A stretch of DNA of 64,000 nucleotides, taken from positions 186,001-250,000 of the forward strand of contig CBDDFN010000010.1 of the NCBI GenBank assembly GCA_965227065.1, written 5' to 3'. Of this stretch, positions 1-8,782 are shown piece by piece. The position numbers were made by a program, and so were the translations under genes. How positions within the stretch are numbered: position 1 is the first letter of the stretch; each line of letters begins with the position of its first letter. Below the pieces are notes generated by a model. The model was not told the origin of the DNA and made no database searches. It saw only the letters and a list, made by a program, of their open reading frames with translations. The DNA comes from CBDDFN01 sp965227065 (lineage in GTDB: Bacteria; Pseudomonadota; Alphaproteobacteria; SPJN01).

Positions 1-291
1 TTCACGCGCCAGCAATTGCATGCCGACACAGATGCCCAGAAACGGCACGCCATCTTTTTGGACCCGTTCGCTCATCGCCTCGATCATGCCATCCAGCGCC
101 TCAAGCCCGGTGATGCAATCGCCAAACGCGCCAACGCCGGGCAACAGGATACGATCAGCACCCCGCACGGCGTCGGGGTCGCTTGTCACCGCAACGGACT
201 GATCAAGACCGGCCTCACGGGCGGCTTTTTCAAGCGCCTTTTCAACCGACCGAAGATTGCCCGAGCCATAATCGATAATGGCTGTGCTCAT
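1..291 (-). CDS. hisH: Imidazole glycerol phosphate synthase, glutaminase subunit HisH (N-terminal part, cut by window edge)
   Basis: The 97 visible codons read as the N-terminal part of a class I glutamine amidotransferase: a first strand AIIDYGSGN, then LLPGVGAFGDC, and at the edge GICVGMQLL, which carries the nucleophile Cys of the elbow. HisH releases ammonia from glutamine and channels it to HisF in histidine synthesis. The start ATG overlaps the hisB stop (ATGA), so the two genes are translationally coupled, and the operon continues to the left outside the window. The remaining His and Glu of the triad lie beyond the edge. Confidence 0.95.
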   Translation of the reverse strand, partial: MSTAIIDYGSGNLRSVEKALEKAAREAGLDQSVAVTSDPDAVRGADRILLPGVGAFGDCITGLEALDGMIEAMSERVQKDGVPFLGICVGMQLLARE

Positions 292-881
292 CCGCCCAAC
301 TGCCCTTTGGTCGAGGGCACCGCATCGGCCTTGCGCGGATCAATCTCGATCGCCCGGCGCAGCGCGCGGGCCAGGCCCTTGTAGCAGCTCTCAACAATAT
401 GGTGATTGTTCACGCCATAGAGATTGTCGACATGCAGCGTCACACCGGCGGCCTGCGCGAACGCCTGAAACCATTCGCGAAACAGCTCGGTATCCATGTC
501 GCCAAGCTTGGGCTTGGTAAACTCCACCCGCCAGATCAGATAGGGTCGGCCCGACACATCAATGGCGACGCGGGTCAGCGTCTCATCCATGGGAATGTGG
601 ACATCGGCATAGCGCGTCAGGCCCTTCATATCGCCCAGCGCTTTCGCCACCGCCTGACCGATCGCGATGCCGCAATCTTCGGTGGTGTGGTGGAAATCAA
701 TATGGAGATCGCCTTTGGCCCGCACCTTGAGATCAATCAAGGAGTGGCGCGACAATTGCTCAAGCATATGATCCAGAAAACCGATCCCGGTTTCGACATC
801 ATAGCTCCCGCTGCCGTCGAGGTTCAGTTCGACGGAAATCCGGGTTTCGGTTGTGTTGCGCTCAACGCTTGCGGTGCGCAT
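288..881 (-). CDS. hisB: Imidazoleglycerol-phosphate dehydratase HisB
   Basis: The 197-residue product is the monofunctional dehydratase of histidine synthesis, turning imidazoleglycerol phosphate into imidazole acetol phosphate. It has both pairs of metal-binding histidine motifs: GFLDHML near residue 33 with DFHHTTEDCG near residue 62, and a second set including NNHHIVE near residue 158. Length is typical for the form without the N-terminal HisB phosphatase domain of enterobacteria. It is the first gene of a leftward his operon, is divergent from hslV across about 126 bases, and its stop overlaps the hisH start. Confidence 0.97.
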   Translation of the reverse strand: MRTASVERNTTETRISVELNLDGSGSYDVETGIGFLDHMLEQLSRHSLIDLKVRAKGDLHIDFHHTTEDCGIAIGQAVAKALGDMKGLTRYADVHIPMDETLTRVAIDVSGRPYLIWRVEFTKPKLGDMDTELFREWFQAFAQAAGVTLHVDNLYGVNNHHIVESCYKGLARALRRAIEIDPRKADAVPSTKGQLGG

Positions 882-1007
882 GGCTCAATCCTCCATGAAG
901 AGGGCCGCTTTTAGCAGGGTTTGGGCCGCTGCGCCAAGCGGTGCGCCTTGACGCACCAGTGCGGGAAGCCCACATAAGAGCCGAACGAATATTGGAAGGA
1001 GAACGGC

Positions 1008-1565
1008 GTGTCCTCAAACGCCCCGATTTTGCACGGCACCACCATCTTGTCCGTGCGCAAGGACGGCAAGGTCACCATCGCCGGTGATGGCCAGGTTTCC
1101 ATGGGTGATACGGTGCTGAAAGGCAATGCCCGCAAGGTCCGCCCGCTTGGCCCCGGCGGCCAGGTGATCGCCGGTTTCGCCGGTGCCACGGCGGATGCCA
1201 TGACCCTGTTTGAGCGGCTTGAAGCGAAATTGGACACCCATCCGGGCCAGCTGACCCGCGCGGCGGTGGAACTGGCCAAGGACTGGCGGACCGACCGTTA
1301 TTTGCGCCGCCTTGAAGCCATGATGATCGTGGCCGACGCCAAAGCCTCTCTGGTTTTGACCGGCACGGGCGATGTGCTTGAAACCGAAGACGGCATTATC
1401 GCCATCGGATCGGGGGGCAATTATGCACTCGCCGCGGCCCGTGCGCTCAAAGACCAGCCCATGGGTGCCGAAGAAATCGCCCGCCGCGCCATGGCCATCG
1501 CCGCCGATATTTGCGTTTACACCAATGACCGGCTGACCGTTGAGACGCTGGATACAGAAGACTAA
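1008..1565 (+). CDS. hslV: ATP-dependent protease subunit HslV (ClpQ)
   Basis: This is the 185-residue proteolytic subunit of the HslVU protease, a bacterial proteasome-like dodecamer in the cytoplasm. The motif HGTTI places the catalytic N-terminal threonine at residue 11, so a ten-residue propeptide is expected to be removed, which is longer than the usual one. The family signatures GDGQVSMG and GSGGNYALAAARAL are present. The start is GTG at 1008, preceded by AAGGAGAA. It lies 5 bases upstream of hslU, with which it forms an operon. Confidence 0.97.
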   Translation: MSSNAPILHGTTILSVRKDGKVTIAGDGQVSMGDTVLKGNARKVRPLGPGGQVIAGFAGATADAMTLFERLEAKLDTHPGQLTRAAVELAKDWRTDRYLRRLEAMMIVADAKASLVLTGTGDVLETEDGIIAIGSGGNYALAAARALKDQPMGAEEIARRAMAIAADICVYTNDRLTVETLDTED

Positions 1566-1570
1566 ATCCC

Positions 1571-2884
1571 ATGACAGATTTTTCCCCCCGCGAGATCGTC
1601 TCCGAACTCGACCGTCACATTATTGGCCAGGCCGATGCCAAGCGCGCGGTTGCCATTGCGCTGAGAAACCGCTGGCGCCGCCGCCAGCTGTCCGATGATC
1701 TGCGCGATGAAGTCCTGCCCAAAAATATTCTGATGATCGGCCCGACCGGCGTCGGCAAGACCGAAATTTCGCGCCGTCTGGCCAAACTGGCGCAAGCCCC
1801 CTTCATCAAGGTTGAGGCGACCAAATTTACCGAGGTCGGCTATGTCGGCCGCGATGTTGAACAGATCGTGCGTGATCTGGTCGAGGCCGCCTTGATCATT
1901 GTGCGCGACAAGAAACGCGCCGAGGTTCAGGCCCGCGCCCATTCTATGGCCGAAGACCGGGTGCTTGAAGCGCTGGTCGGGCCCAATGCGTCTGAGGCCA
2001 CAAAAGAAAGCTTCCGCAAGAAATTGCGCGCCGGAGAACTGGACGACAAGGAAATCGACATTGCGGTTTCAGGCGCCCCGCAAGGCATGCCGACGCTTGA
2101 TGTGCCGGGCATGCCCGGTGCGCAAATGGGCGTGCTGAACCTTGGCGACATATTCGGCAAGGCCTTTGGCGGCCAGCAGCAGCAAAAACGGATGAGCGTC
2201 CGCAGCTCCTATGAGGTGCTGATTGCCGAAGAAAGCGACAAGCTTCTGGATGACAGCGAGATTGCCGCCGAGGCTATCAAATCGGTTGAGAATGACGGCA
2301 TCGTCTTTCTTGATGAGGTCGACAAGATCACCGCGCGGTCTGACGCGCGCGGGTCAGGCGGTGATGTTTCCCGCGAAGGCGTGCAGCGCGATCTGCTGCC
2401 CCTGATCGAAGGCACCACCGTCTCAACCAAGCATGGCGCGGTGAAAACCGATCATATTCTGTTTATTGCCTCAGGCGCGTTTCACCTCGCCAAGCCGTCC
2501 GACCTTTTGCCCGAACTGCAAGGCCGTCTGCCGATCCGGGTGGAGCTTGCCGCGCTCACCCGCGATGATCTCAAACGCATTCTGACCGAACCGGCTGCGA
2601 GCCTGATCCGGCAATATAAGGCGCTGATGCAAACCGAAGGCGTCACGCTGGAGTTCACCGAAGACGGCATTGACGCGCTGGCCGATATTTCCGCAGAGGT
2701 GAATGCCAATGTGGAAAATATCGGCGCGCGGCGGCTTCATACGGTGATGGAACGGGTGCTGGAAGAAGCAAGCTTTGCCGCAACCGACAGCTCGGGCGAA
2801 ACCGTCACCATCGATGGCGCCTATGTGCGCCAGCATATCGGTGATCTGGCCGCCGACACCGACCTGTCGCGCTTCATTCTTTAA
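1571..2884 (+). CDS. hslU: ATP-dependent protease ATPase subunit HslU (ClpY)
   Basis: This 437-residue AAA+ unfoldase feeds substrates to HslV. Visible features are the Walker A GPTGVGKT at residues 57-64, the pore loop GYVGRDVE, a variable I domain with QQQQKR around residue 200, Walker B IVFLDEVDK, a sensor segment after VSREGVQRDLLP, and the C-terminal tail DLSRFIL, which docks into HslV pockets. Length is normal for the family. It starts 5 bases after the hslV stop. Confidence 0.97.
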   Translation: MTDFSPREIVSELDRHIIGQADAKRAVAIALRNRWRRRQLSDDLRDEVLPKNILMIGPTGVGKTEISRRLAKLAQAPFIKVEATKFTEVGYVGRDVEQIVRDLVEAALIIVRDKKRAEVQARAHSMAEDRVLEALVGPNASEATKESFRKKLRAGELDDKEIDIAVSGAPQGMPTLDVPGMPGAQMGVLNLGDIFGKAFGGQQQQKRMSVRSSYEVLIAEESDKLLDDSEIAAEAIKSVENDGIVFLDEVDKITARSDARGSGGDVSREGVQRDLLPLIEGTTVSTKHGAVKTDHILFIASGAFHLAKPSDLLPELQGRLPIRVELAALTRDDLKRILTEPAASLIRQYKALMQTEGVTLEFTEDGIDALADISAEVNANVENIGARRLHTVMERVLEEASFAATDSSGETVTIDGAYVRQHIGDLAADTDLSRFIL

Positions 2885-2908
2885 ATCTGTTCCGGGGGGG
2901 ACCGCGGC

Positions 2909-3208
2909 ATGTCATCGCTCAGCAGCGCGCTTGCAATTTTTCCGACGGTATTCCTGACCGTCTTTCTGGCCGAGCTAGGAGACAAGACCCAGCTTGCCAC
3001 CCTGTTGTTTGCTGCTGATGGTGAGCATTCTCCCTGGGTTGTCTTTGTTGCGGCGGCGGCGGCCCTGATCGCCTCGACAGCCATTGCCGTGTTGCTCGGC
3101 CAGGCGGCCGAACGCTGGCTGTCTATGGTTCCGCTCAAGCTGATTGCCGGGATCGGCTTTGTGCTGATCGGCGGCTGGACGATCCTGGATCACTACCGCG
3201 CGGTTTGA
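2909..3208 (+). CDS. TMEM165/GDT1 family (UPF0016) small membrane protein
   Basis: The 99-residue, three-helix membrane protein carries the family motif E-x-G-D-K-T (AELGDKTQLAT, residues 21-31). Family members transport divalent cations, with manganese best supported (MneA in Vibrio). Most members have two copies of the half-domain and the motif; this one has a single copy, so it presumably works as a dimer. It follows hslU by 24 bases with GGGGGG as a possible ribosome site. Substrate is inference only. Confidence 0.8.
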   Translation: MSSLSSALAIFPTVFLTVFLAELGDKTQLATLLFAADGEHSPWVVFVAAAAALIASTAIAVLLGQAAERWLSMVPLKLIAGIGFVLIGGWTILDHYRAV

Positions 3209-3255
3209 TCCATCAGCCTCTAACCGTCGCTGACTACGCACTCTTCCTCAAAATA

Positions 3256-3367
3256 CCCGTCATCCCGGAATGTCGCGGGAGCGGCATATCCGGGATCTGA
3301 TGACACGCGCGGTCTTGCCGGTTTCAGATTCCGGGTTCGCACGGTTGTGCGCCCCGGAATGACCGTG
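3256..3367. repeat. Nested palindromic intergenic repeat (GTCATNCCGG type)
   Basis: Two pairs of inverted arms are nested here. The outer arms are GTCATCCCGGAA near 3259 and CCCCGGAATGAC near 3352; the inner arms are ATCCGGGATCTGA near 3288 and TCAGATTCCGGGT near 3324. Similar dispersed palindromes lie between genes in many alphaproteobacteria. It sits between the ends of two convergent transcription units, where it could fold as a bidirectional terminator. No second copy was noticed in this window. Confidence 0.6.
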
Positions 3368-3374
3368 ATTGGAA

Positions 3375-3998
3375 TTAATCGCGGTTGCGCTTTAAATAAA
3401 CATAGAGCGCACCGGCGCCGCCATGACGCGGCTGGGCGGTCGTCACCGCCACAATATGGGGCCGCATGTCAGCCTCTTCGAGCCACAAGGGAACCTCCCG
3501 GCGCAGCACGCCGGTGAGCGTTGGCATCTGAAACCGTTCGGACGCGCTGCGTTCCCACGGCGCATCAGACACCGGAAGGGGGGAGCCATCATAGGCCCGG
3601 CCCCGTCCTGTCCCGGTAATCACCAGCACGGTGCGCCAGCCTTTGGCGCGGGCCTCGGCAATAAATTGTTTAAGGCGCAGGTGCGCCCGTTCCCGCGTCA
3701 GACCGTGCAAATCAACCCGGCCATCAATCACCAGCCGCCCGCGGCGAAAACGATCGGCAGTGCGCTTGTCGAGATTGTTCAGGCTGGCCGCTGTCGGTTT
3801 TTTGGGGCTGGCCGGTTCAATGACCGGGGCGGGTTCAGCCATGCGGCGCTGATGCTTGGGCCGCTCAATCAGATCCGCTTGCGGGTTGAGCGGCTGGGGG
3901 ACGAGTTTGTCCGAGCGGCGTGTGTTGGGCGCGGTGGTTTTCGCCACCGCATCCCATAAAGCACGTTCCTTAGGTGAAAGATCGCGCTTTTTGGCCAT
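3375..3998 (-). CDS. Smr/MutS2-type endonuclease domain protein
   Basis: The 207-residue protein ends in an Smr domain, with the motif DLHGLTRERAH near residue 97 and VITGTGRG near residue 127. Stand-alone Smr proteins have nicking or RNA-cleaving activity. The N-terminal half is basic and proline-rich, without recognised domain. The ATG at 3998 shares a base with the upstream stop (TGATG); a GTG one codon earlier is an alternative start. It is the second gene of a two-gene leftward unit with the Tim44-like gene. Confidence 0.85.
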   Translation of the reverse strand: MAKKRDLSPKERALWDAVAKTTAPNTRRSDKLVPQPLNPQADLIERPKHQRRMAEPAPVIEPASPKKPTAASLNNLDKRTADRFRRGRLVIDGRVDLHGLTRERAHLRLKQFIAEARAKGWRTVLVITGTGRGRAYDGSPLPVSDAPWERSASERFQMPTLTGVLRREVPLWLEEADMRPHIVAVTTAQPRHGGAGALYVYLKRNRD

Positions 3999-4690
3999 CA
4001 CAGGGCCGTTGAAACAAGCTGCCAGTTGGGATCGGAATTCGTCACATCGCGCTCAAAGGTCCAATGATCGGTGACCTCGGCCACCGTATTGGGATGACCG
4101 TCAATGACCGCACCATCTTCGTTGCGGGTGACCGTGATCATTTCGGTGACGAATTTCACCCGCACCTCAGCAGTCGAACCAGCAAGCTCGGCCTCTTCAA
4201 TGACCGCTTCACGGAAGCCGATCACCTGGGTTTCGGCCCGCAGATTGTGTTCCATGCGGCTGTCGATCACCTCGGCAAAGCTGTCATAGACGTCTTTGGC
4301 AAGCAGCGGCTCAAGCTCGTCCTTGTTGCCTGCTGCAAAGGCGGTCACGATCATCTCATAGGCGCCCTTGGCCCCTTCGACGAAATCGCGCGGGGCAAAA
4401 CTGTCATCAGCTTCGGTGATGGCGGTCAGCCCGTCATGAAGCGGTGTGCCGCGCTTGGCCGCCCGGTCAATCTGATCTTCCACCGAAGGGCCCGTCATTG
4501 GGGCGGGGCCACGATCAGGCAGGCTCACTACATTGTCGTCATGGGAGGGGTCATCGGCATGCTCGCGCGGCAGGCGGCCCGCCATCGGGTCCTGCTCATG
4601 TCCGGTGCGTTTGCCCAGCACACTCATCAGACGCAGGAACACAAAGACCGCAATGGCGAAAAACATCACAATGGTGAGAAATGAACTCAT
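3998..4690 (-). CDS. Tim44/TimA family putative adaptor protein
   Basis: The chosen start gives MSSFLTIVMFF, a single N-terminal membrane helix (about residues 3-22), a charged linker and a C-terminal Tim44-like domain from about residue 90, with segments resembling EPLLAKDVYDSF and VTDHWTFERD. Bacterial homologues such as Caulobacter TimA are membrane-anchored and related to the motor-tethering Tim44 of mitochondria; their function in bacteria is poorly known. An in-frame extension upstream is not membrane-like and was left out. It is divergent from fxsA and coupled to the Smr gene. Confidence 0.82.
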   Translation of the reverse strand: MSSFLTIVMFFAIAVFVFLRLMSVLGKRTGHEQDPMAGRLPREHADDPSHDDNVVSLPDRGPAPMTGPSVEDQIDRAAKRGTPLHDGLTAITEADDSFAPRDFVEGAKGAYEMIVTAFAAGNKDELEPLLAKDVYDSFAEVIDSRMEHNLRAETQVIGFREAVIEEAELAGSTAEVRVKFVTEMITVTRNEDGAVIDGHPNTVAEVTDHWTFERDVTNSDPNWQLVSTAL

Positions 4691-4833
4691 AATCTCTCTC
4701 AGACAATCTGGCCGCCCATCCGGTACCATCTCATACGGTGCCGGGGCCTGTTCGGACGTGTATTGACCCACTATATCAAAGACAAGCCGTTTCGCACCTA
4801 CAGATAGGCGTCCCACCCCAGAGAGGCAAGCCC

Positions 4834-5382
4834 GTGTTCCCCATTCTCTTTTTGTTGTTTGTCAGCGTTCCCGTGCTCGAAATCGCCCTGTTTATCGAGG
4901 TTGGCGGCTGGATCGGCCTGTGGCCGACGCTGGCCGTCGTTGTCGCCACCGCCATGGCCGGGACAAGCCTGTTGCGGATGCAGGGTTTGAAAGTCGCCGG
5001 TGATGCGCAAGCAGCCCTTGAAAAAGGCAATCTGCCGATGGAGCCGGTCATTCACGGCGTCTTTTTGCTGGTTGCGGGTTTGTTGCTCCTGACACCGGGC
5101 TTTTTCACCGATGCGGTCGGCTTCTCGCTGTTTGTGCCGCCTGTCCGGCTGTGGCTGGGCAAAAAAGTGGCCGCCTATATGCTCAAACACGGCAAAGTCA
5201 GTGTCATGCGCCAGGATGACAGCGGATTTTGGACCGCCGAGACGCCCCGGGCCGCTGATGATATTGTCGATGTCACCGCCCAGGACATTGAACCGGGCGC
5301 GCCCGATCCCGACAGCCCCTGGGCTGACGCAGATGCGCGGTTGAACCGTCCTGCCAATGATGATAGCGGTTCGCGCGACTAA
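4834..5382 (+). CDS. fxsA: FxsA family cytoplasmic-membrane protein
   Basis: The protein begins at GTG 4834 with GAGAGG just upstream and has four hydrophobic segments (FPILFLLFVSVPVLEI, GLWPTLAVVVATAMAG, VIHGVFLLVAGLLLLTPGF and the following one), followed by a soluble acidic tail rich in Asp and Pro. The segment LLLLTPGFFTDAVG is typical of FxsA, the protein whose overproduction relieves phage T7 exclusion by F plasmid; its normal role is unknown. It precedes secB, an arrangement common in alphaproteobacteria. Confidence 0.88.
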   Translation: MFPILFLLFVSVPVLEIALFIEVGGWIGLWPTLAVVVATAMAGTSLLRMQGLKVAGDAQAALEKGNLPMEPVIHGVFLLVAGLLLLTPGFFTDAVGFSLFVPPVRLWLGKKVAAYMLKHGKVSVMRQDDSGFWTAETPRAADDIVDVTAQDIEPGAPDPDSPWADADARLNRPANDDSGSRD

Positions 5383-5417
5383 ACCGAGGGCGTTCCGCCC
5401 GCTCCCAGGGGGACAGT

Positions 5418-5933
5418 ATGACCGATACCGAAGCCGCCGCAGCCGAAGCTGCGCAACAGCCCGCCCAGTTCGCCATCCTGACGCAATATGTCAAGGATCT
5501 GAGCTTTGAGAACCCGAACGCGCCGCAAAGCCTGAAATCGGGCCAGGGCCAGCCGAAAATCGAGATCAATATCGATATTCAGGGCAAAAAGCTGACTGAT
5601 GAGCAGTTCGAAGTCGTTCTGTCGACCAAAGCGAGCGCCAAAAACCCCGAAGATGATTCCGTGCTGTTCCTGGCCGAGCTCGCTTACGCCGGTGTTTTCC
5701 AGGTCAAGAATGTGCCCGAAAACATGCTCAAGCCGGTGCTTTTGATCGAAGCGCCGCGCCAGCTGTTCCCGTTTGCGCGCCGCATTCTGGCGGATGCCAG
5801 CCGCGACGGTGGCTTCCCGCCGCTGCTGCTTGATCCGATCGATTTTGTCGGTCTTTACCGCCAGCGCGAAGCGGCCGAGAAACAAGCCGCCGAACAGAAT
5901 ATCGCCACTGCCGAGGCCGAAGGCTCCGCCTAA
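5418..5933 (+). CDS. secB: Protein-export chaperone SecB
   Basis: This 171-residue acidic protein matches SecB throughout: the beta-sheet core begins at QYVKDLSFENPNAP, followed by a conserved F-P-F-A-R-R segment (residues 116-121) and LLLDPIDFVGLY before an acidic tail. SecB holds preproteins unfolded and delivers them to SecA. The gene ends head-on with dnaQ, the two stops overlapping by 4 bases. A small GGGCG/CGCCC hairpin lies between fxsA and secB without a T run. Confidence 0.97.
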   Translation: MTDTEAAAAEAAQQPAQFAILTQYVKDLSFENPNAPQSLKSGQGQPKIEINIDIQGKKLTDEQFEVVLSTKASAKNPEDDSVLFLAELAYAGVFQVKNVPENMLKPVLLIEAPRQLFPFARRILADASRDGGFPPLLLDPIDFVGLYRQREAAEKQAAEQNIATAEAEGSA

Positions 5934-6631
5934 CGCCTCCAGAGCGGGGTTTCACCCAGCTCTTCCTCGATAAAGGCCTGATGCGCCTGCCGCTCCATTT
6001 CCGATAGCCGGGGGGGCAGGGGTTCAGGCCTTTTTCGTTGGCTGGCATGGCGCACCGTGCCGCCGGCTTCCTCGTCATCTTCGGTGCGCGCCGATGCGGG
6101 TGACCCCACAAGCTCAGGCTGGCGCCCGCCGATCAGCTCAAGATAGACCTCAGCCAGAAGTTCCGAATCCAGAAGCGCGCCATGCAGCTCGCGTCCGCTA
6201 TTGTCGACGCCAAAGCGTTTACACAGCGCATCGAGCGACGCAGGCGAGCCGGGAAATTTCCGCCGCGCGATCCGAAGCGTATCAATCGCCCGCTCAAAAG
6301 GCAGGGTCGGCCGGTTCGCCCGTTCAAGCTCGGCATTGATAAAGCCCATATCAAAGCTGGCATTGTGAATGACGAGCGGAGCGTCGCCCAGAAACGCCAT
6401 GAAATCATCGACGATCTCGGCAAATTTGGGTTTGCCCTTGAGCATGTCCCAGGTCTGGCCGGTCACCGCTGACGCTTCGGCATCAACTTCGCGTTCGGGA
6501 TCAAGATAGATGTGAAAGACCTTGTCGGTCGGAATATGATTGATGAGCTCGATACAGCCGATTTCGGTCAGCCGGTGACCTTCCCGCGGCTCAAGTCCCG
6601 TCGTCTCGGTATCAAGCACAATCTCCCGCAT
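5930..6631 (-). CDS. dnaQ: DNA polymerase III epsilon subunit (proofreading 3'-5' exonuclease)
   Basis: The 233-residue DEDDh exonuclease shows Exo I LDTETTGLEP (residues 6-15), Exo II HNASFDMGFIN and Exo III HGALLDSELLAEVY. A basic, low-complexity linker follows, and the C-terminal part probably binds the alpha subunit. It proofreads during replication. Its start shares a base with the coaE stop (TGATG), so it is the last gene of the leftward ppsR-maf-aroE-coaE-dnaQ operon that begins beside the putative origin. This gene order is conserved in alphaproteobacteria. Confidence 0.95.
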   Translation of the reverse strand: MREIVLDTETTGLEPREGHRLTEIGCIELINHIPTDKVFHIYLDPEREVDAEASAVTGQTWDMLKGKPKFAEIVDDFMAFLGDAPLVIHNASFDMGFINAELERANRPTLPFERAIDTLRIARRKFPGSPASLDALCKRFGVDNSGRELHGALLDSELLAEVYLELIGGRQPELVGSPASARTEDDEEAGGTVRHASQRKRPEPLPPRLSEMERQAHQAFIEEELGETPLWRR

Positions 6632-7296
6632 CAGGCCGCGCCTTTCAGATGCGCATCCAGCGCGGCAATCATCCCGCGCACCGCCTCGGGATCAAACTTC
6701 TCCCCTTTCACCCCATCAAGGGCTGTAAGGATGCGCTTGACCTCAGCCTCGGCATGTTCAAAGCCCTTGTCGGTTTCAATGATGAAATCGGCCTTGGCGC
6801 GCTTGTCCGCGTCCGCCATCTGTTTGGCAACAATGGCGTTAAATTTATCTTCCGACATATCGGACCGTTCGAGCACCCGCGCACGCTGAACCTCAAAGGG
6901 GGCGGAGACCACAACAACCTTGTCGAGCCGTCCTTCGGCGCCGCTTTCAAACAGAAGCGGAATATCAAGCAGCACACGCGGCGCGCCGGCCTCAAACTGG
7001 GTGAGCAGAAATTCAGCCTGCACCTTGCCCGCCAGCGGATGCACGATGCTTTCAAGCTTCTTCATCTGGTCGGGCACACCGACCACATGGCGCGACAGGA
7101 TCGACCGGTCGATCCCGCCCTCCACCACCGCATCGGGAAAATGCGGCGCGAGCAAATCGACCGCCGCGCCACCGGGCTGATAAAGGCTGTGAATGGTGGC
7201 ATCGGCGTCATAGACCGGCACACCATGACGTTCGAACATTTGCGCGGTTGCCGATTTGCCCATGCCGATTGAGCCGGTCAGTCCAAGCAAAAACAT
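6631..7296 (-). CDS. coaE: Dephospho-CoA kinase CoaE
   Basis: The 221-residue P-loop kinase opens with GLTGSIGMGKS (Walker A, residues 5-15) and continues with VYDADATIHSLY and LLFESGAE, family signatures. It phosphorylates the ribose 3'-hydroxyl of dephospho-CoA, the last step of coenzyme A synthesis. The ATG overlaps the aroE stop (TAATG), and its own stop overlaps the dnaQ start, giving tight coupling on both sides. Confidence 0.95.
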   Translation of the reverse strand: MFLLGLTGSIGMGKSATAQMFERHGVPVYDADATIHSLYQPGGAAVDLLAPHFPDAVVEGGIDRSILSRHVVGVPDQMKKLESIVHPLAGKVQAEFLLTQFEAGAPRVLLDIPLLFESGAEGRLDKVVVVSAPFEVQRARVLERSDMSEDKFNAIVAKQMADADKRAKADFIIETDKGFEHAEAEVKRILTALDGVKGEKFDPEAVRGMIAALDAHLKGAA

Positions 7297-8138
7297 TATG
7301 TGGCTCCAATATCGTTCATAACGAGCGCTTTGAGCATCGGGGTCACCTTGGGGGCAATTCCAAACCAGGCCTCAAACCCCGGCCGCGCCTGATGCAACAG
7401 CATGCCCAATCCATCGACCGTGTCAAAGCCCGCCTGTTTGGCGGCTTTCAAAAACGGAGTTTCAAGCGGGGTATAGACAATATCGGTCGCCACCGCACCG
7501 TCGGCCAGGGTGGAGAGATCAAGCTCGAGCGGCGGCGCGCCTTCCATCCCCAGCGTCGTGGTGTTGACCGCCAATCCCGCATCGGTCAGACACGCGGCGC
7601 GATCTTCAAACGGCCGGACGATGATTGGTCCACCAAGATCTTCGGCAAGCTTTTGGGCCTTGTCGAAAGAACGGTTGGCCAAGCGGATTTCCGGCACGCC
7701 CTCATCCAGAAGCGCTGCGATAACGGCCCGCGCCGCTCCGCCCGCACCAATGATGGCAGCGGGCTTGGTGCTGTCCCAGTTTGGTGCGCCCTGTTTGAGA
7801 TTTTCGATAAAGCCAAAGCCGTCCGTATTGCGGCCCTCCAACGTGCCGTCATCGCGGACAATCACCGTGTTGACCGCGCCGACGCGTTTCGCAAAGGGTT
7901 CGATTTCGTCAACCAGTCCGGCCACCGCTTCCTTATGCGGAACAGTGACATTGATGCCGCGATAGCCATCGTCCTTGAGCGCTTTCAACAAGGGCTCAAG
8001 ATTTTCCGGCTCCACCGCGCGGGCATCATAGACACCGTCTATGCCATGCAGCTTGAGCCAGTAATTCTGGATGAGGGGGGAGCGGGAATGGGCGATCGGA
8101 AATCCGATCACACCGGCTTTCAAAATTTCATCGGTCAT
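7296..8138 (-). CDS. aroE: Shikimate dehydrogenase (NADP+) AroE
   Basis: The 280-residue enzyme reduces 3-dehydroshikimate in the chorismate pathway. The shikimate-binding N-terminal part has HSRSPLIQNYW (residues 17-27) and NVTVPHKEAV, with the catalytic Lys in PHK; the Rossmann part has GAGGAARAV and NRSFDKA, an NADP-type cofactor loop. Its ATG overlaps the maf stop (ATGA). Length is normal. Confidence 0.96.
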   Translation of the reverse strand: MTDEILKAGVIGFPIAHSRSPLIQNYWLKLHGIDGVYDARAVEPENLEPLLKALKDDGYRGINVTVPHKEAVAGLVDEIEPFAKRVGAVNTVIVRDDGTLEGRNTDGFGFIENLKQGAPNWDSTKPAAIIGAGGAARAVIAALLDEGVPEIRLANRSFDKAQKLAEDLGGPIIVRPFEDRAACLTDAGLAVNTTTLGMEGAPPLELDLSTLADGAVATDIVYTPLETPFLKAAKQAGFDTVDGLGMLLHQARPGFEAWFGIAPKVTPMLKALVMNDIGAT

Positions 8139-8782
8139 TGCGGGATCACGTCATTGGCGCGCAGAAAATCAAGCAGCTCAAGCAAGGGCAGGCCTTGAAT
8201 GACAGCTTGCGCGCCTTCAATTTTGGAAAATAAGTGAATGCCAAGGCCCTCCACCTGATAGGCCCCGACGGAGGTCAATGCAAGCGCACCCACCTGATCA
8301 AGATAACGGTCGATAAATTCGGAGCTGAGCGGACGCATGGTCAGTTTGGCGCGCGACAGATGCCGCCAGATCGCCTCGCCATCCCGCGCCACAATGGCAG
8401 CACTGATCAGCGTGTGGGTCTTGCCCGACAGGGCCTGCAAATGTGCCCTGGCATGGGTGAGATCTTCAGGCTTGTCAAACAGCACACCGTTGCAGTCGAG
8501 CATTTGATCAGCCCCGATGACAAGCGCGCCTTTTGCGCCCCGGTTCAGACATTTCTGGCTGATTTTGATCGCCTTCATTTCCGCCAGCGTCTCGGCAATA
8601 TGGGCGGGCGGCGCAGCCTCGGCCTTCATTGCCTCTTTGACCGCATCTTCATCAACATGGGCGGGCAGGGTCTCAAAGGTGAGGCCCGCTTGCGTCAGCA
8701 ATGTTGCGCGGACCTTGCTTTGCGAGGCCAGGATCAAAGGCGCGGCGTTTTCAGTCATGAAGTCTTTTCGGACATCAGTCAT
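8135..8782 (-). CDS. maf: Maf family nucleotide pyrophosphatase
   Basis: The start at 8782 is chosen because GGGAGGAG lies 8 bases upstream; a later ATG at 8758 is possible. The protein has the Maf signatures LASQSKVRATLL and GADQMLDCNG. Homologues hydrolyse dTTP/UTP or modified nucleotides. The usual S-x-S-P-R-R motif is altered to S-Q-S-K-V-R, as in the Maf-2/YceF-like branch of some alphaproteobacteria, so substrate choice is open. It overlaps ppsR by 8 bases and aroE by 4. Confidence 0.9.
   Translation of the reverse strand: MTDVRKDFMTENAAPLILASQSKVRATLLTQAGLTFETLPAHVDEDAVKEAMKAEAAPPAHIAETLAEMKAIKISQKCLNRGAKGALVIGADQMLDCNGVLFDKPEDLTHARAHLQALSGKTHTLISAAIVARDGEAIWRHLSRAKLTMRPLSSEFIDRYLDQVGALALTSVGAYQVEGLGIHLFSKIEGAQAVIQGLPLLELLDFLRANDVIPQ

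Noticed and set aside
5388..5402. Terminator between fxsA and secB
   Set aside because: The GGGCG/CGCCC hairpin has no T run, and the two genes are likely co-transcribed.
7248..8198. Open frame antisense to aroE
   Set aside because: It is the opposite strand of the aroE coding sequence, without motif or ribosome site.
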